This document shows, one piece after another, positions 1 through 9,669 of a DNA stretch of 44,639 nucleotides. Under the pieces are notes generated by a model. That model had not been told where the DNA came from. It worked only from the letters and a program-made list of their open reading frames with translations, and did not search any database. Within the stretch, counting starts at the first letter, position 1. Each line of letters starts with the position of its first letter. Origin of the DNA: a virus; IMG/VR virus record IMGVR_UViG_3300010354_000160, positions 1 through 44,639 of that record; one strand, given 5' to 3'. The translations under genes and the position numbers were made by a program.

Positions 1-358
1 CATCTACCGCCTCATTTCTAAATGATGGAAGCATTGACCAGGATACGTTAAATGTCTTTTTGTCAGCTACAAAATACTTCCTTAATGACCCATTAGCCAT
101 TCTTTGTTGCTGCTCAATCCTAATGGTACCCATATTAAACTCTGACCTGTTATGCTCTGAAACTCTTCTAAATTTTGTATTTAATTTATCTCCAACAGCT
201 AGGAAATTTCTTGAGGCAGCAGCTGCACTATATTTTTGACCTGGTGCAGTAAATGTAGAGCCACCATATGTAAATTGATTATTAGCTGGATCCATAGCTA
301 AAGGATCTGTAGCCTCTATGTATAAGACTGAGCCCTTTGGTAAATTTTCAAATGACAT
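1..358 (-). CDS. Distal/minor tail protein, 5' part only
   Basis: An ATG at 358 overlaps the tape measure stop (TAATG, 1-nt overlap), and the frame stays open for 119 codons to the window edge. The protein begins MSFENLPKGSVLYIEATDP and is soluble, with no membrane segment. Position directly after the tape measure gene is the usual place for distal tail or minor tail proteins in siphoviruses, so that role is inferred from order; I see no diagnostic motif in the visible part. The gene is cut by the window, so its length and C-terminal domains are unknown. Confidence 0.8.
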   Translation of the reverse strand, partial: MSFENLPKGSVLYIEATDPLAMDPANNQFTYGGSTFTAPGQKYSAAAASRNFLAVGDKLNTKFRRVSEHNRSEFNMGTIRIEQQQRMANGSLRKYFVADKKTFNVSWSMLPSFRNEAVD

Positions 359-3300
359 TAATATCTCCTACCTATTCCAGCTGCCGCTTCTCTAATTCTC
401 ATCTCTCTGCTTATAGCCTTAGCAACATCGTCAGCATTCATGTTTGATCCATTAAGTGTAACATTGATATTATATAATGCATTTGAAGAAGAAGCTGGGC
501 CTCCCTGATTATACATTATTCTTCCGCCAGTACTGTATTTAGGAATATCATATCTTACCATCCCGCCCATTGCCATTCCATTAATTCTATCTAATAATGG
601 TGTGCCTAGTGCTCTAACGGATGCAGCATTTATAACATATTCTCCATTAGACAGCATTGCTGGAATTGAATCTGATGTAGATGTTCCTGGTCCAGATATA
701 AATCCACCTGAAGCTTTTTGTAAATATGCTCTTGCGGTATTCATATTGGATCCAGTTACACGATATAACTGATCTCCATACTTAAAGAAATCATTTTTAC
801 CTAATTTAAGCCTATCTACAATTTGTCCACGAGCAGCATCTGTTAGTGTTCCATCCTCTTTAGTTTCATATTTTCCTCGTAATACATATGGATTATTTTT
901 ACCATAAATATTTCCTTTATCTGGATTATTTTGTTTTGATATTGCATCATATAGATCAGATAACTTCTTGCCACCAGTTATCAATAAGGCTTCTCTTTCT
1001 GCCGCCTTAACATCTTTTGCAGCAAATCCTAAGTCTGGCATGTTTGGACCAGCCACATATTTTCCATTTATGACAGATCCAGAAGTTCCTCTTACTGCAG
1101 CAGGAGATTTTAATATATCAGCAAATGCCTCTGCAAATGCTTTTTGTTGCATTGCACTTCCACTAGTAGATAGCCCTCTAACTATATTTGTAAAGTTTCC
1201 TAAGTTGCCAACAGCTCTTTCTATTGCATTAGTTCTTCTAGTATTTTCTTTTAATGTATTGGCTGGCATTGCCTGTGCATTAGCAACTTCTTTGACTAAC
1301 TTCTCATATTCTGCCTGCTGCTTCATTAATTCATCACGAACTTTTGCAGCCTCTTGTGCGTTAGATTGTTGGTTTTGGAAGCTAGTTTGCTTAGCATCCA
1401 TAGCCTTTTGAATTCTTTCTTTTTCTTCCTGAGCCTTCTTAAGCCTTCTTTCTCTTTGATCCTCTATGGCATTTATTGCATCAGTAGTTTGTTTTTCTTT
1501 TTGTAGTTGCTGAATAGATAACTGAGACCTAGCAGCTGCCGCCATATCTCCTCTAGCTAAAGAGTCTTGATATTCAAGCTGCAGTTTTTGGAGTTCTAAT
1601 TGATAGCTTTCTTTATCTTCCGATCTTTGAAGTGCTTTTCTCTTAGCGTCTGCCTCTTCATTAATCTTCTTTATCTTTTCATCTAATAACTCTAATTCTT
1701 TCTTATACTGCTCTTGTGTTTTTTGAGAAGCTTTTTGTGCAGCAGCAGAAGTAGATTTTGCAATCTTATCTAATTCCTTTATCTTGCTTCCCACCGCTCC
1801 AAATGTTGTTCCCTTGCCCGCCGCCTCAGACATATTTGACATTGCAGTTGTCATGGCTGCATCAAACTTAGCCAACATAATAGCCTGCTCTGCAGTCATC
1901 TTTTGAATATTAACTCTAGCTCCAGATATAGCAACCTGCCATTTAGCATAAGCACTAGCGATAGTATCAGTTGAGTTTAAAATAGCAGCTAGCTCTGGCT
2001 GTGAATCTTTAAGCTGTTGAAGCTTAGCAAATCCTATCTGCTTATCAGACCCATTTATATTTTCTATTTGTTCTAATGTTTGCTTCAGTGCTTCTGTTTC
2101 TGTTATTATATTTCCAGCCTCGTCCTTGCTGCCTTCTAGGCCTTTTCTAATTCCGTCAATAACTCCAAGGGTGTTGCTGAATGCATTTCCTAAATCTTTA
2201 CTTCTTGTATATTCTGTTAAATTCTTTAATAAGTTTTTAACCATAAAGTCTGCAGCTGAGGCCTTATCATAAATTAATGTGAACCCTGCGGAACCTAAAA
2301 CATTTACTACTTGATTAGCTTTTTCAGAAGCAGCAACAATTCCATAGATCTTCTTAGTTGCTTCTTCAGCACTCATGCCTCCCGCAATAAATTGTGCTTT
2401 AATATTTTGTGCAAGTGGAACGACTTGATCTTTAGATACTGTATTAAATGTGCTAACAAATTCTGTTAGATTTTCCTTAGCAAACTTTTTAGCCTCTTTC
2501 ATATCCTTAATAGTCATAGATATTCCAGGAATATTACCTGGTGCCATAGCATTAAAGTTAGCTCTTCCTAAAGCTCTTTGTGCCGCCAACTGCTCATTAA
2601 CTGCTTTAATAGAAGCAGCTAAATTATTATATTTAATTCCAGCTTGTTTAGCACCCTCTTCTGTCATTCCATTTAAAAGAGTTTGCTCTCTTTGGTTTTC
2701 TTTAACTATATCTACTACTTTTTTAATTGCAAATCCTACTGCTGCTATTGCTGCTATAGGCCATGCTATTCTGCTTGCTGCTCCAAGAAGTTTAAATCCT
2801 GCAGTTAAACCTCTAGTTCCTTGAGTTGCAGCCATTAAACTTGTTTTTAGTTGTGTTAACTTAGGAAGCATCATTGGTAGGAATCCAGAAATGGCCATAA
2901 TTCCCATTCCCAGTCCGCTTTGACCCATGCTCATTGCTCCCATACCTAGCATGCTTCCGCCCATAGTTATAGCATTCATTTTCATATATGGATCAGATGG
3001 TCCAGACTTAGTGCCAATTAAAGGTCTTTGATTTGTAAATCCTTCTCTAAAAGCGCTAAATACTCCTGGTCCACGTGATGTAATAGAATTATCTCCTGAT
3101 GCAGAACGTGCTGCCATCCAAGCTGGACTCAAATATGCTGGAGTATTATCTCCATAAAATAATCTTCCAGATTTAGCAACTCCCCCACCTCTGTTATATC
3201 CAGGAATTATTCCGCCCATGTTTCTATTTACTGGTCTTAAAAATCTAAACAAACCTAGTGGAACTGGCATTCCCCTTGGAACTCTTCCAGATGCCACTAT

Positions 3301-6300
3301 ATTTTCAACTTGCGATCTTTTCATTAGGAAGTCATCATAGTCATTAAAACCTAATGTATTTATTATTGCTGAAGCTCTGGCTCTTGCTGCAGCAGAATTG
3401 TCTGGAATCCTGTCTTCAATTTCTGGAAGCCTTGTACTAAGATTGCGTGTAAATTGATTATATGGGTCTGCTACGGCCTGTCCAAAATAACCAACACTTG
3501 TATTTCTTAAAGTACCGATAGGGTCAAGATGTCCTCTTTGTAAGAACTCTGCATTTCGGCCAAGTGAGTAATTGCCACTACGCATCAAGTCTCCGATTTG
3601 TCTTCTTATGTTATCTGGAAGAACTCCCTGTCTTGCTCTTCTTAAAGATACTAGCCTTGGATTTTCTCTTAATATCGCATCTCTAGCATCTCTATAAGAT
3701 ACACCTTCCTGATTAACCAATTCCATTGCTTGATCAAAATACCCCTGAGCCAAAGATATAGCTCGCTCTGGATTATTAGTTACTTTTGCTTGCATCAAGG
3801 CCATGGCATCATTTAACACTGCGCTTGATCTAAACCTATTGTCATATCCTTCATCCATTAGATTATCTATATAACTATAAAGCATATCTACATCAGAGAC
3901 TGAGGACCTAAACATATTTTGCGAAGCTGGATTTCCATATCCTAGCTGATTGCTAGACACTTGACCGCCGAGGCTTCCATTGTTGATTGCCATAAGCAAT
4001 GGAAGATTTCTTTTAGTAGCATTTCTATTTACAACAAATTCTCCAGGTGTAAGCATTGCTGGAACAACATCAGCATTAATATTTGGACCAGGAACTATAT
4101 TTGGTGATGCATATCCACCCTTATTAAGTTTAGGAAGCCTTGTGACTTCCATGCTGTAAGGAGCTCCAAATGTTTTTATTCCACGGAGTCTTCCAAACTC
4201 TTCCATTACTTGCTTATTAGATTCACGCTTAAATAAATCTCTTAGTGTGTAATGGCCCATCGCATCTGTAACTGGCTGATTCATTAAAGGTGCTTTTGTA
4301 AAATCAATTGTTCTTCCTCTTGAGCCTGCAAATGCTGCTACTTCTGCACTCATCTCAGCTTCTATCTGAGAGTTTAAGGTCATTATTCTAAGCTTTGCCT
4401 CATCTACAGTAATCTTTGCTGCACGTAACTCTGCAACGATTAAAGCTGATTCTGCAGCCGCTTTATTTGCAAATTTAGCAGTTATTGGTAATAGGTCATC
4501 ATATGTATTTAATAGATCTGAACTTATTGTTCCGCCTAAAGCAATAACTTTCTTTAACTCTGCAACTTCTGCTTCTGTCTGCATTCCAAGAGTAGCCATT
4601 AAAGCATGGAATTTTGCAGCTTCCTGTGCAACAATTCCAGTAGAAACTCCACCAACAGAAGTTAATCCTTCTATATTGGGAAGTCTTTCTGTCATATATA
4701 TTTGTGGGCTAGCGCCAATTTTTCTATTTACTGGAATAGCTCCAGGAACTACGCCGAATAAGTTTCCTGCATATCCGCTCTTTCTTGGATTAATATGTGA
4801 AAATGCTCTAGTGTCAATATCTCCTGCAAGCCTATGCGAAGGATCTACTTCTCTTCCAGCGGCTCCAGGCATAATTAAATTACTAGACATTGTGCTTATA
4901 GCTGGCTTTACAGAAATTTTTCCGCTATTAGCGGCATTACTTAAAACATTAAATTCATCTACTAAGTTTCTTAATGCCTGCTCCAAAACTTTTGCAGCTT
5001 GTGCATCACTATAGAATGTATCTTGAATGCTTCTTGCTGCATAATCTGCTGCCACAATTTCTGGCGTAAGCATCTTCCAGCCTTTTGAACCGCTAAATAA
5101 AGCTTTTAGATTTGTTGCACCCTTTAATATATATCCTGCAAAGTTTGCAAGAACACCAGTTAACATAATAAGCGGACCAGCTACTGCTGTTAATCCGCCA
5201 AATGCAGTAATTAATTTCTTTACTGGCTCTGGTAAATTATTTAAAAACTTCATTAACTTAGTAACTACATTTATAAATTTAGTGCCTAGTCCTAAGAAGT
5301 CTTCTCCAAGTGTTGATAGTTCTGCTTTTAATCCTTCTATTGCTCTTCTATATTGACCTGATGCTGATTCTGTTACTGCCGCCAACTCTCGACCAGCTAC
5401 TTGTTCTAAATCTGCAACAGATGCTCCCATAAGTTGTAGCACCTGCTGAGTTTGGCTGCCTTCTCTTCCTAAATTGGAAAGTAAGGCACTTATTCTTGCA
5501 AACTGGAATTTGCCAAACATCTGCTCTATTGCCTGTGCTTTTGCTAGAGGGTCAAGCTGATCTAGGGCAGACTGTAAATCTAATAATAATGAAGTTGTAT
5601 TGCCAGCATTCTTTTGCACCATTCCAAGTATGTCTATTCCAAAATCAGACATAACTCCAACAGTTTGTTTTGTTGGATTAATTAATGAAGCTAGACCAGA
5701 CTTTAGTGCGTTAGCAGATTCTGAGGCATTGATTCCACCTTCTCGCATCGCTGTAATATATAATGCAAGATCTTTTATGTCTCCACCTAATTGTTTAACA
5801 ACTGGTCCTGCCTTTGGAATTGCTTCTACTAAATCATTTAAGCTTGTAGAGGTTTGGTTTTCAACAGCGTTAAGAAAGTTAATTGAATTAGTTAACTCTT
5901 CTGTGTTTTGTTTAAATGCAGTTTGAATAGCTAAAGTTGCTCGCATAGCTTCTTGCCTGTCAACTTCACCAAGTACGGCTAATCTTGTAGTTTCTCTTAC
6001 TGAGCCCATTAGCTCAGCTCCAGTTTTTCCAGTAGCAGCAATATCAGCTGCAAGAGATATAGTATCTTTAAAATTTACTCCAAGGCCCGTTGCTAACTCT
6101 TTTGATAAACTTGTTATATCTTGTCTAACCCTAGTAAGTTCATCAGCAGTTGCTCCGCCTATATCTCCATAAACCTTGGCTAATCTTGTTAATTCTTGAT
6201 CTGCTTCTCTAAATGCTTTTGCTGCTGCCGCACCAAATGCTGATATTGGAACGGTTAATCCTACAGTTAACTGACGACCAGCCCACTGAGTATTTTTACC

Positions 6301-6825
6301 CCAGTTAATAAGAGCTGTAGCACCCTCATTAATTGCACGATTCATAATCTGCAATTCCATACGTGCTAAATTAGTTTTATTTTTTACTAAATCTAAGCCC
6401 CTTGGAATATGCACATTGTATTGCATTAATCCTTGAGCATTTCTGCCTATAGGCTGCATTACAGCGTTTTGTAACATTACTTGCTGTTTAGCAAGGTCTC
6501 TTATTAGTCCGCCGCTTGTTTTTGCATGCTGATTAAAAGCCTGATAATAGTCTCTTAGCTTTAATCTTCCAGAGTCTAACCCCTTACCAAACTTTTCTAC
6601 ATCTGAGTGCAAGGTTACAAAGTGTGTTGCAAATTGTCCCGTGCTTCTTAGGGTTTCTCCGAAAGAGTTGTTTATTACCTTTACTTGTGAAGATACTGTT
6701 TTACCAGCAGACTGAAGATCTTGTTGTAATTTTTGTAGACTGGCAGTAGCCCTATGTACTTCTGATACAAGGCTTGATAAGTCAGCTTTGGCGACTATAC
6801 TCGTTACAATTTGATCGTCAGCCAT
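358..6825 (-). CDS. Tail tape measure protein (2155 aa)
   Basis: Very long protein placed after the tail chaperone pair; start ATG overlaps the upstream stop (TAATG). Residues about 200-400 look like the TP901-type tape measure core (PhageMin_Tail). Two copies of a glycine-rich motif of the form PAML(T/S)(P/N)GE(F/Y)V(V/I)N occur near residues 905-950 and 2035-2085, as is common in tape measures. A Met/Gly-rich hydrophobic stretch at about 1288-1318 and another at about 1352-1375 are likely membrane-interacting, and about 1695-1812 is a strongly charged coiled coil. The protein sets tail length and is injected with DNA in known siphoviruses; at roughly 0.15 nm per residue this predicts a tail of about 320 nm (inference). 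Confidence 0.95.
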   Translation of the reverse strand: MADDQIVTSIVAKADLSSLVSEVHRATASLQKLQQDLQSAGKTVSSQVKVINNSFGETLRSTGQFATHFVTLHSDVEKFGKGLDSGRLKLRDYYQAFNQHAKTSGGLIRDLAKQQVMLQNAVMQPIGRNAQGLMQYNVHIPRGLDLVKNKTNLARMELQIMNRAINEGATALINWGKNTQWAGRQLTVGLTVPISAFGAAAAKAFREADQELTRLAKVYGDIGGATADELTRVRQDITSLSKELATGLGVNFKDTISLAADIAATGKTGAELMGSVRETTRLAVLGEVDRQEAMRATLAIQTAFKQNTEELTNSINFLNAVENQTSTSLNDLVEAIPKAGPVVKQLGGDIKDLALYITAMREGGINASESANALKSGLASLINPTKQTVGVMSDFGIDILGMVQKNAGNTTSLLLDLQSALDQLDPLAKAQAIEQMFGKFQFARISALLSNLGREGSQTQQVLQLMGASVADLEQVAGRELAAVTESASGQYRRAIEGLKAELSTLGEDFLGLGTKFINVVTKLMKFLNNLPEPVKKLITAFGGLTAVAGPLIMLTGVLANFAGYILKGATNLKALFSGSKGWKMLTPEIVAADYAARSIQDTFYSDAQAAKVLEQALRNLVDEFNVLSNAANSGKISVKPAISTMSSNLIMPGAAGREVDPSHRLAGDIDTRAFSHINPRKSGYAGNLFGVVPGAIPVNRKIGASPQIYMTERLPNIEGLTSVGGVSTGIVAQEAAKFHALMATLGMQTEAEVAELKKVIALGGTISSDLLNTYDDLLPITAKFANKAAAESALIVAELRAAKITVDEAKLRIMTLNSQIEAEMSAEVAAFAGSRGRTIDFTKAPLMNQPVTDAMGHYTLRDLFKRESNKQVMEEFGRLRGIKTFGAPYSMEVTRLPKLNKGGYASPNIVPGPNINADVVPAMLTPGEFVVNRNATKRNLPLLMAINNGSLGGQVSSNQLGYGNPASQNMFRSSVSDVDMLYSYIDNLMDEGYDNRFRSSAVLNDAMALMQAKVTNNPERAISLAQGYFDQAMELVNQEGVSYRDARDAILRENPRLVSLRRARQGVLPDNIRRQIGDLMRSGNYSLGRNAEFLQRGHLDPIGTLRNTSVGYFGQAVADPYNQFTRNLSTRLPEIEDRIPDNSAAARARASAIINTLGFNDYDDFLMKRSQVENIVASGRVPRGMPVPLGLFRFLRPVNRNMGGIIPGYNRGGGVAKSGRLFYGDNTPAYLSPAWMAARSASGDNSITSRGPGVFSAFREGFTNQRPLIGTKSGPSDPYMKMNAITMGGSMLGMGAMSMGQSGLGMGIMAISGFLPMMLPKLTQLKTSLMAATQGTRGLTAGFKLLGAASRIAWPIAAIAAVGFAIKKVVDIVKENQREQTLLNGMTEEGAKQAGIKYNNLAASIKAVNEQLAAQRALGRANFNAMAPGNIPGISMTIKDMKEAKKFAKENLTEFVSTFNTVSKDQVVPLAQNIKAQFIAGGMSAEEATKKIYGIVAASEKANQVVNVLGSAGFTLIYDKASAADFMVKNLLKNLTEYTRSKDLGNAFSNTLGVIDGIRKGLEGSKDEAGNIITETEALKQTLEQIENINGSDKQIGFAKLQQLKDSQPELAAILNSTDTIASAYAKWQVAISGARVNIQKMTAEQAIMLAKFDAAMTTAMSNMSEAAGKGTTFGAVGSKIKELDKIAKSTSAAAQKASQKTQEQYKKELELLDEKIKKINEEADAKRKALQRSEDKESYQLELQKLQLEYQDSLARGDMAAAARSQLSIQQLQKEKQTTDAINAIEDQRERRLKKAQEEKERIQKAMDAKQTSFQNQQSNAQEAAKVRDELMKQQAEYEKLVKEVANAQAMPANTLKENTRRTNAIERAVGNLGNFTNIVRGLSTSGSAMQQKAFAEAFADILKSPAAVRGTSGSVINGKYVAGPNMPDLGFAAKDVKAAEREALLITGGKKLSDLYDAISKQNNPDKGNIYGKNNPYVLRGKYETKEDGTLTDAARGQIVDRLKLGKNDFFKYGDQLYRVTGSNMNTARAYLQKASGGFISGPGTSTSDSIPAMLSNGEYVINAASVRALGTPLLDRINGMAMGGMVRYDIPKYSTGGRIMYNQGGPASSSNALYNINVTLNGSNMNADDVAKAISREMRIREAAAGIGRRY

Positions 6826-7190
6826 TAATTACTCCTGGTATAACCTAGCCCCATTCCAATTCCGAATCCAGCTTGCGCTGCAAACGATCCTTGTAAACTC
6901 ACAACATCATCTGCTGATGCGTTGATTCCAAGAGCCCTTCTTTTTACATCATCGAAGGTGGGACCTGCTTTACTTATTTCATCATCTAAGGATATACCCT
7001 TTAACGATGCCATAAATTTTCTCTGGTTGTGATCTTTTTCATGCATTGATTTCAATGTCTGAATAAGCTCTGGCATTGATAAATTTTCTTCTAACTGCTC
7101 GTAATTCTTCCAATGTCCTAAAAGAAATACTTCTCCTTCTAAAGCGGCAAGATCTAATTCTGACCAGCCAGAACCGCTGCCGCTATTAGG
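6825..7190 (-). CDS. Tail assembly chaperone, -1 frameshift extension (gpT-like part)
   Basis: This frame has no good independent start at its upstream end but stays open from the CCCAAAC heptamer to a TAA at 6825-6827. A -1 shift after codon 99 of the upstream chaperone adds 121 residues beginning PNSGSGSGWSELDLAALEGE, giving a 220-residue fusion, the standard gpG/gpGT arrangement of lambda-like and actinophage tails. An internal ATG at 7076 would give only 83 residues and skip the well-formed WSELDLAALEGEVFLLGHW segment, so a separate gene is unlikely. The stop overlaps the tape measure ATG. In known phages the long form binds the tape measure and recruits major tail subunits. Confidence 0.88.
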   Translation of the reverse strand, partial: PNSGSGSGWSELDLAALEGEVFLLGHWKNYEQLEENLSMPELIQTLKSMHEKDHNQRKFMASLKGISLDDEISKAGPTFDDVKRRALGINASADDVVSLQGSFAAQAGFGIGMGLGYTRSN

Positions 7191-7486
7191 TTTGGGTCGT
7201 CCATCTTAATTCCCCCACATACTTCTAGGATTCTATTAATTGTTGGGACGTCCAACGCCTCTTCTAGTAAATCTCTATCTGATACCAAATCTGGTAACTG
7301 TGTTTCTAGTGCAACCGCACATGCATCAATTAGAATGCTTAATGTTGCATTCTCATCTGTTGATTCTTGAGTCTTTTGAACTGCAGTCATGAATTTACGT
7401 AACTGCTTAATTGATAATGGCTTTAGTTTTACCTTTGCACCATTCTGTAATTCAATCTCTTCTACATCGTATACTGTTGTAGCCAA
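7154..7486 (-). CDS. Tail assembly chaperone, short form (gpG-like, 110 aa)
   Basis: Starts with TTG at 7486, preceded by AAGGAGG with good spacing; no ATG is available nearby. The protein (MATTVYDVEEIELQNGAKVK...) has the beta-rich start and helical body seen in phage tail chaperones that precede the tape measure. The zero frame ends at TAG 7154-7156, 12 codons after the slippery heptamer at 7190-7196. It has its own promoter (about 7515-7543) just downstream of the terminator that follows the major tail gene, so chaperone and tape measure can be expressed at a different level from the tail tube protein. Confidence 0.88.
   Translation of the reverse strand: MATTVYDVEEIELQNGAKVKLKPLSIKQLRKFMTAVQKTQESTDENATLSILIDACAVALETQLPDLVSDRDLLEEALDVPTINRILEVCGGIKMDDPNLIAAAVLAGQN
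7190..7196 (-). promoter_or_regulatory. Programmed -1 ribosomal frameshift site CCCAAAC
   Basis: Minus strand reads GAC CCA AAC CTA in the zero frame, so C CCA AAC is a perfect X XXY YYZ heptamer. Both tRNAs can re-pair as CCC AAA in the -1 frame. The -1 frame continues open for 121 codons while the zero frame stops after 11 more. Position between tail chaperone halves just before the tape measure matches the conserved frameshift of long-tailed phages. Confidence 0.9.
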
Positions 7487-7514
7487 TTTATCCTCCTTAT
7501 GGATAGTCTAAATT

Positions 7515-7543
7515 ATTATAACATAATGATGATATGGATACAA
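7515..7543 (-). promoter_or_regulatory. Promoter for tail chaperone/tape measure operon
   Basis: Minus strand: -35 TTGTAT (7538-7543), 17-bp spacer, -10 TATAAT (7515-7520) with an upstream TG (extended -10). It lies between the terminator after the major tail gene and the AAGGAGG of the TTG-start chaperone. Confidence 0.65.
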
Positions 7544-7547
7544 ATGA

Positions 7548-7571
7548 AAAGCCCCCATTTCTGGGGGCTTT
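7548..7571 (-). terminator. Terminator after the major tail protein gene
   Basis: Perfect 9-bp stem AAAGCCCCC / GGGGGCTTT with a 6-nt loop, followed on the minus strand by TTTTC. The A-flanked stem could also work on the plus strand. It isolates the highly expressed tail tube gene from the chaperone operon. Confidence 0.85.
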
Positions 7572-7593
7572 ATTTAATAATTAAAATTAATTA

Positions 7594-8271
7594 TTATACT
7601 GTCAAAACACGGTCAATAATCTTGCCGTATTCTTCGTTTGGTTTATTAACATCTGGAAGAAGACGGAAAGTTACTGGGAATGTTGTTGGAGTGGTACGTG
7701 CAAGTGAGAACTGAGACTGTTGTACTGAAAGTACACGACGAGCATAATAAATACGCTCAGTAGCTGTTGCCTCTGAAGTAGGCGCTTGACCTACTGCAAT
7801 TAGCTGACGCTCTGTTGGAGCCTCGCCAAGAGCACCTGCATCTAGACCCAATGTGTCTGTTGCAGTCTGTCCTGAACCTGCTGATACCAATGTTGAACTT
7901 TGCTGTCCAAATACAACTAGAACGTTTTCTAGAGTACCTTCGGACATTTCTGTTGCAATCATAACCTCCATCGCAGACTTGAACAGTTTAGCTGTATCAA
8001 GAAGCTGATCTACGGTTACTGAATCATAAGTTGGGTTGTAAGTGATCTGAAGACCATTGTTTGTAAAACCAACGTTTCTATAATAGAAATCTCCACTATC
8101 AATTCCATTAAGAGTTGTAGTGTAAGATGTACCAGATACATAAGCGCCTGCATCTACTGAACCTGGTTCAGCATTTTCGACGTAATTAGTATCTGTAATA
8201 TCTACGTTGGACAAGAATAGTGGTGACGCACCTACAAGAATGTTTTTAGCATTACCCTGATTTTGTGCCAT
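7594..8271 (-). CDS. Major tail protein (tail tube subunit, 225 aa)
   Basis: Starts MAQNQGNAKNILVGASPLFL behind a strong AGGAGGTC site. Size, position between the tail terminator-like gene and the chaperone, and an own downstream terminator all fit the major tail tube protein of siphoviruses. The sequence is beta-rich with a small-residue (G/S/T/A) bias. Its codons contain more C and G at third positions than most neighbours, as does the capsid gene, consistent with high expression. I recognise it by context and composition rather than by a named motif. Confidence 0.82.
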   Translation of the reverse strand: MAQNQGNAKNILVGASPLFLSNVDITDTNYVENAEPGSVDAGAYVSGTSYTTTLNGIDSGDFYYRNVGFTNNGLQITYNPTYDSVTVDQLLDTAKLFKSAMEVMIATEMSEGTLENVLVVFGQQSSTLVSAGSGQTATDTLGLDAGALGEAPTERQLIAVGQAPTSEATATERIYYARRVLSVQQSQFSLARTTPTTFPVTFRLLPDVNKPNEEYGKIIDRVLTV

Positions 8272-8375
8272 GAAGTTTGACCTCCTATTTCATGAAATGT
8301 AATATATATATATTGTGGCTGGCTAGGCCCTTTCCTCTATGTCTAATTCTACAAGATCTAGTCGCCTAAAGCAAA

Positions 8376-8885
8376 CTAGGCAAATCTTCCTACATTATCT
8401 GTGATTCTTGAATATTTAACCTCTAATATTACATCTGCCGCCATAAAACCTTGCAATTCTTCAGATGGGGCTATTGGGGATATATCTGCAATAAATATGC
8501 TATGGAATTTGAACTTGTCTGATAACCCGTCCCAATTGTTCATATCCCTAGCAGAATCATCCATCCTTCTAAACTCATCAGTAAGGAAGTTTCTGATTTC
8601 TACTATATCCAATATGTCTGTTGAATACAGTGTAAATAATATCTGCTCACAACATATTAGCCAGTTATTCTCATATGACATACCTATTTTGTCATAAACT
8701 ATATGTTTCTTCCCGCTCAAAAATTGATTCATTTCTGGGGCCTGCTGTACTGGTAAAATTGGGACAATAGTTTCATTTAAATTATCACTATAATACTCAT
8801 TTGGATCAAATATATCTGTAGCTACAAGCTTACTCCATAGATACTTTCTAAGTTCAAACATTGCATCTGACTTGTAGTTTGCCAT
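8376..8885 (-). CDS. Tail terminator-like protein (169 aa)
   Basis: The protein (MANYKSDAMFELRKYLWSKL...) sits directly before the major tail gene in transcription order, the usual place for the tail terminator or tail-to-head joining protein. It has an N-terminal amphipathic helix followed by beta strands, as in gpU-like proteins, but I see no diagnostic motif. The ATG is one base after the preceding stop, suggesting coupled translation. A 104-bp gap to the next gene holds no ORF. Confidence 0.6.
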   Translation of the reverse strand: MANYKSDAMFELRKYLWSKLVATDIFDPNEYYSDNLNETIVPILPVQQAPEMNQFLSGKKHIVYDKIGMSYENNWLICCEQILFTLYSTDILDIVEIRNFLTDEFRRMDDSARDMNNWDGLSDKFKFHSIFIADISPIAPSEELQGFMAADVILEVKYSRITDNVGRFA

Positions 8886-8886
8886 C

Positions 8887-9669
8887 TTATACCCCCATGA
8901 ATGCTGTATTTAGTGCTGCCTCCGCCTGTTGTGCAACGGAATTAGGCGAGAACTTATATTGTACCCGTTTTATATTCACAGGTAGTCGCATAGCCTTTGT
9001 TAAAGATGAATTAAATAAGTTTTGAAACCCAGAAGCTTTTATTGAATTGCTTACAAGGCTGCTAGTGAAGAAGTGTTTGTAAGAAGAGATAAAACTATTT
9101 TTAGTAGCTGCTCCACCTGGCTTTGTAACAGTAACGGAAGCTCCTTTAGGCATAAAAACAGTATATCCATTTACGTCAAAAACTAATCTTTCTGCTGATC
9201 TTGGGCTGATAACCACAGGCTTGCCTTGCTCCATTATTGTAGCCTTATTGGCAAACACATGTCTGTGTTTTCCCTTTTGAGTTGGCACTAATGATTGTGA
9301 AGGTAGAAAATCATAATTAATATTAAAGGACATTATTCCTTCAGAAATTTTATTTAATTTAAATAGCCTAGCTTCTTTACTTCCAACTTTTCCCCATTCA
9401 TAAACATGGTGATATGACTTTGGGGAAGTTCTTGCTTTTGCATCTATATACGCCCCAAAATCTTTTTCTATTTGAGTATAAAGAGTTTTTGAAAAAGCTC
9501 TATTAAAAGAAGGGCTTGATAGTAATTTTGCCATTACATTAGATTGATAGAATATTGCTGCAGATACTTGTGCTACAGTGCTATCTTTTATAGCCCCATC
9601 TACTTTCCCGCCCTGCATTAATCTAGATAATCCGCTGGCAGCCTGCAGTAATAATATTTCAGAAGCCAA
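8887..9669 (-). CDS. Head-tail joining / neck protein (260 aa)
   Basis: TTG start at 9669 overlaps the previous gene by 11 nt. The protein is mostly polar, with basic stretches in the C-terminal third, and has no membrane segments or enzyme motif. The position (after the head closure-like gene and before the tail terminator-like gene) corresponds to HK97 gp10-type tail completion proteins. The assignment rests on gene order; the length is greater than the about 120-150 aa usual for gp10 proteins. Confidence 0.5.
   Translation of the reverse strand: MASEILLLQAASGLSRLMQGGKVDGAIKDSTVAQVSAAIFYQSNVMAKLLSSPSFNRAFSKTLYTQIEKDFGAYIDAKARTSPKSYHHVYEWGKVGSKEARLFKLNKISEGIMSFNINYDFLPSQSLVPTQKGKHRHVFANKATIMEQGKPVVISPRSAERLVFDVNGYTVFMPKGASVTVTKPGGAATKNSFISSYKHFFTSSLVSNSIKASGFQNLFNSSLTKAMRLPVNIKRVQYKFSPNSVAQQAEAALNTAFMGV

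Noticed and set aside
968-5926. Several plus-strand ORFs of 108-147 aa within the tape measure gene
   Set aside because: Antisense shadows with hydrophobic composition typical of the reverse strand of helical genes; no start signals.
6825-7076. Independent 83-aa gene before the tape measure
   Set aside because: The frame is open further upstream to the CCCAAAC heptamer and lacks a ribosome site at 7076; it is better explained as the frameshift extension.
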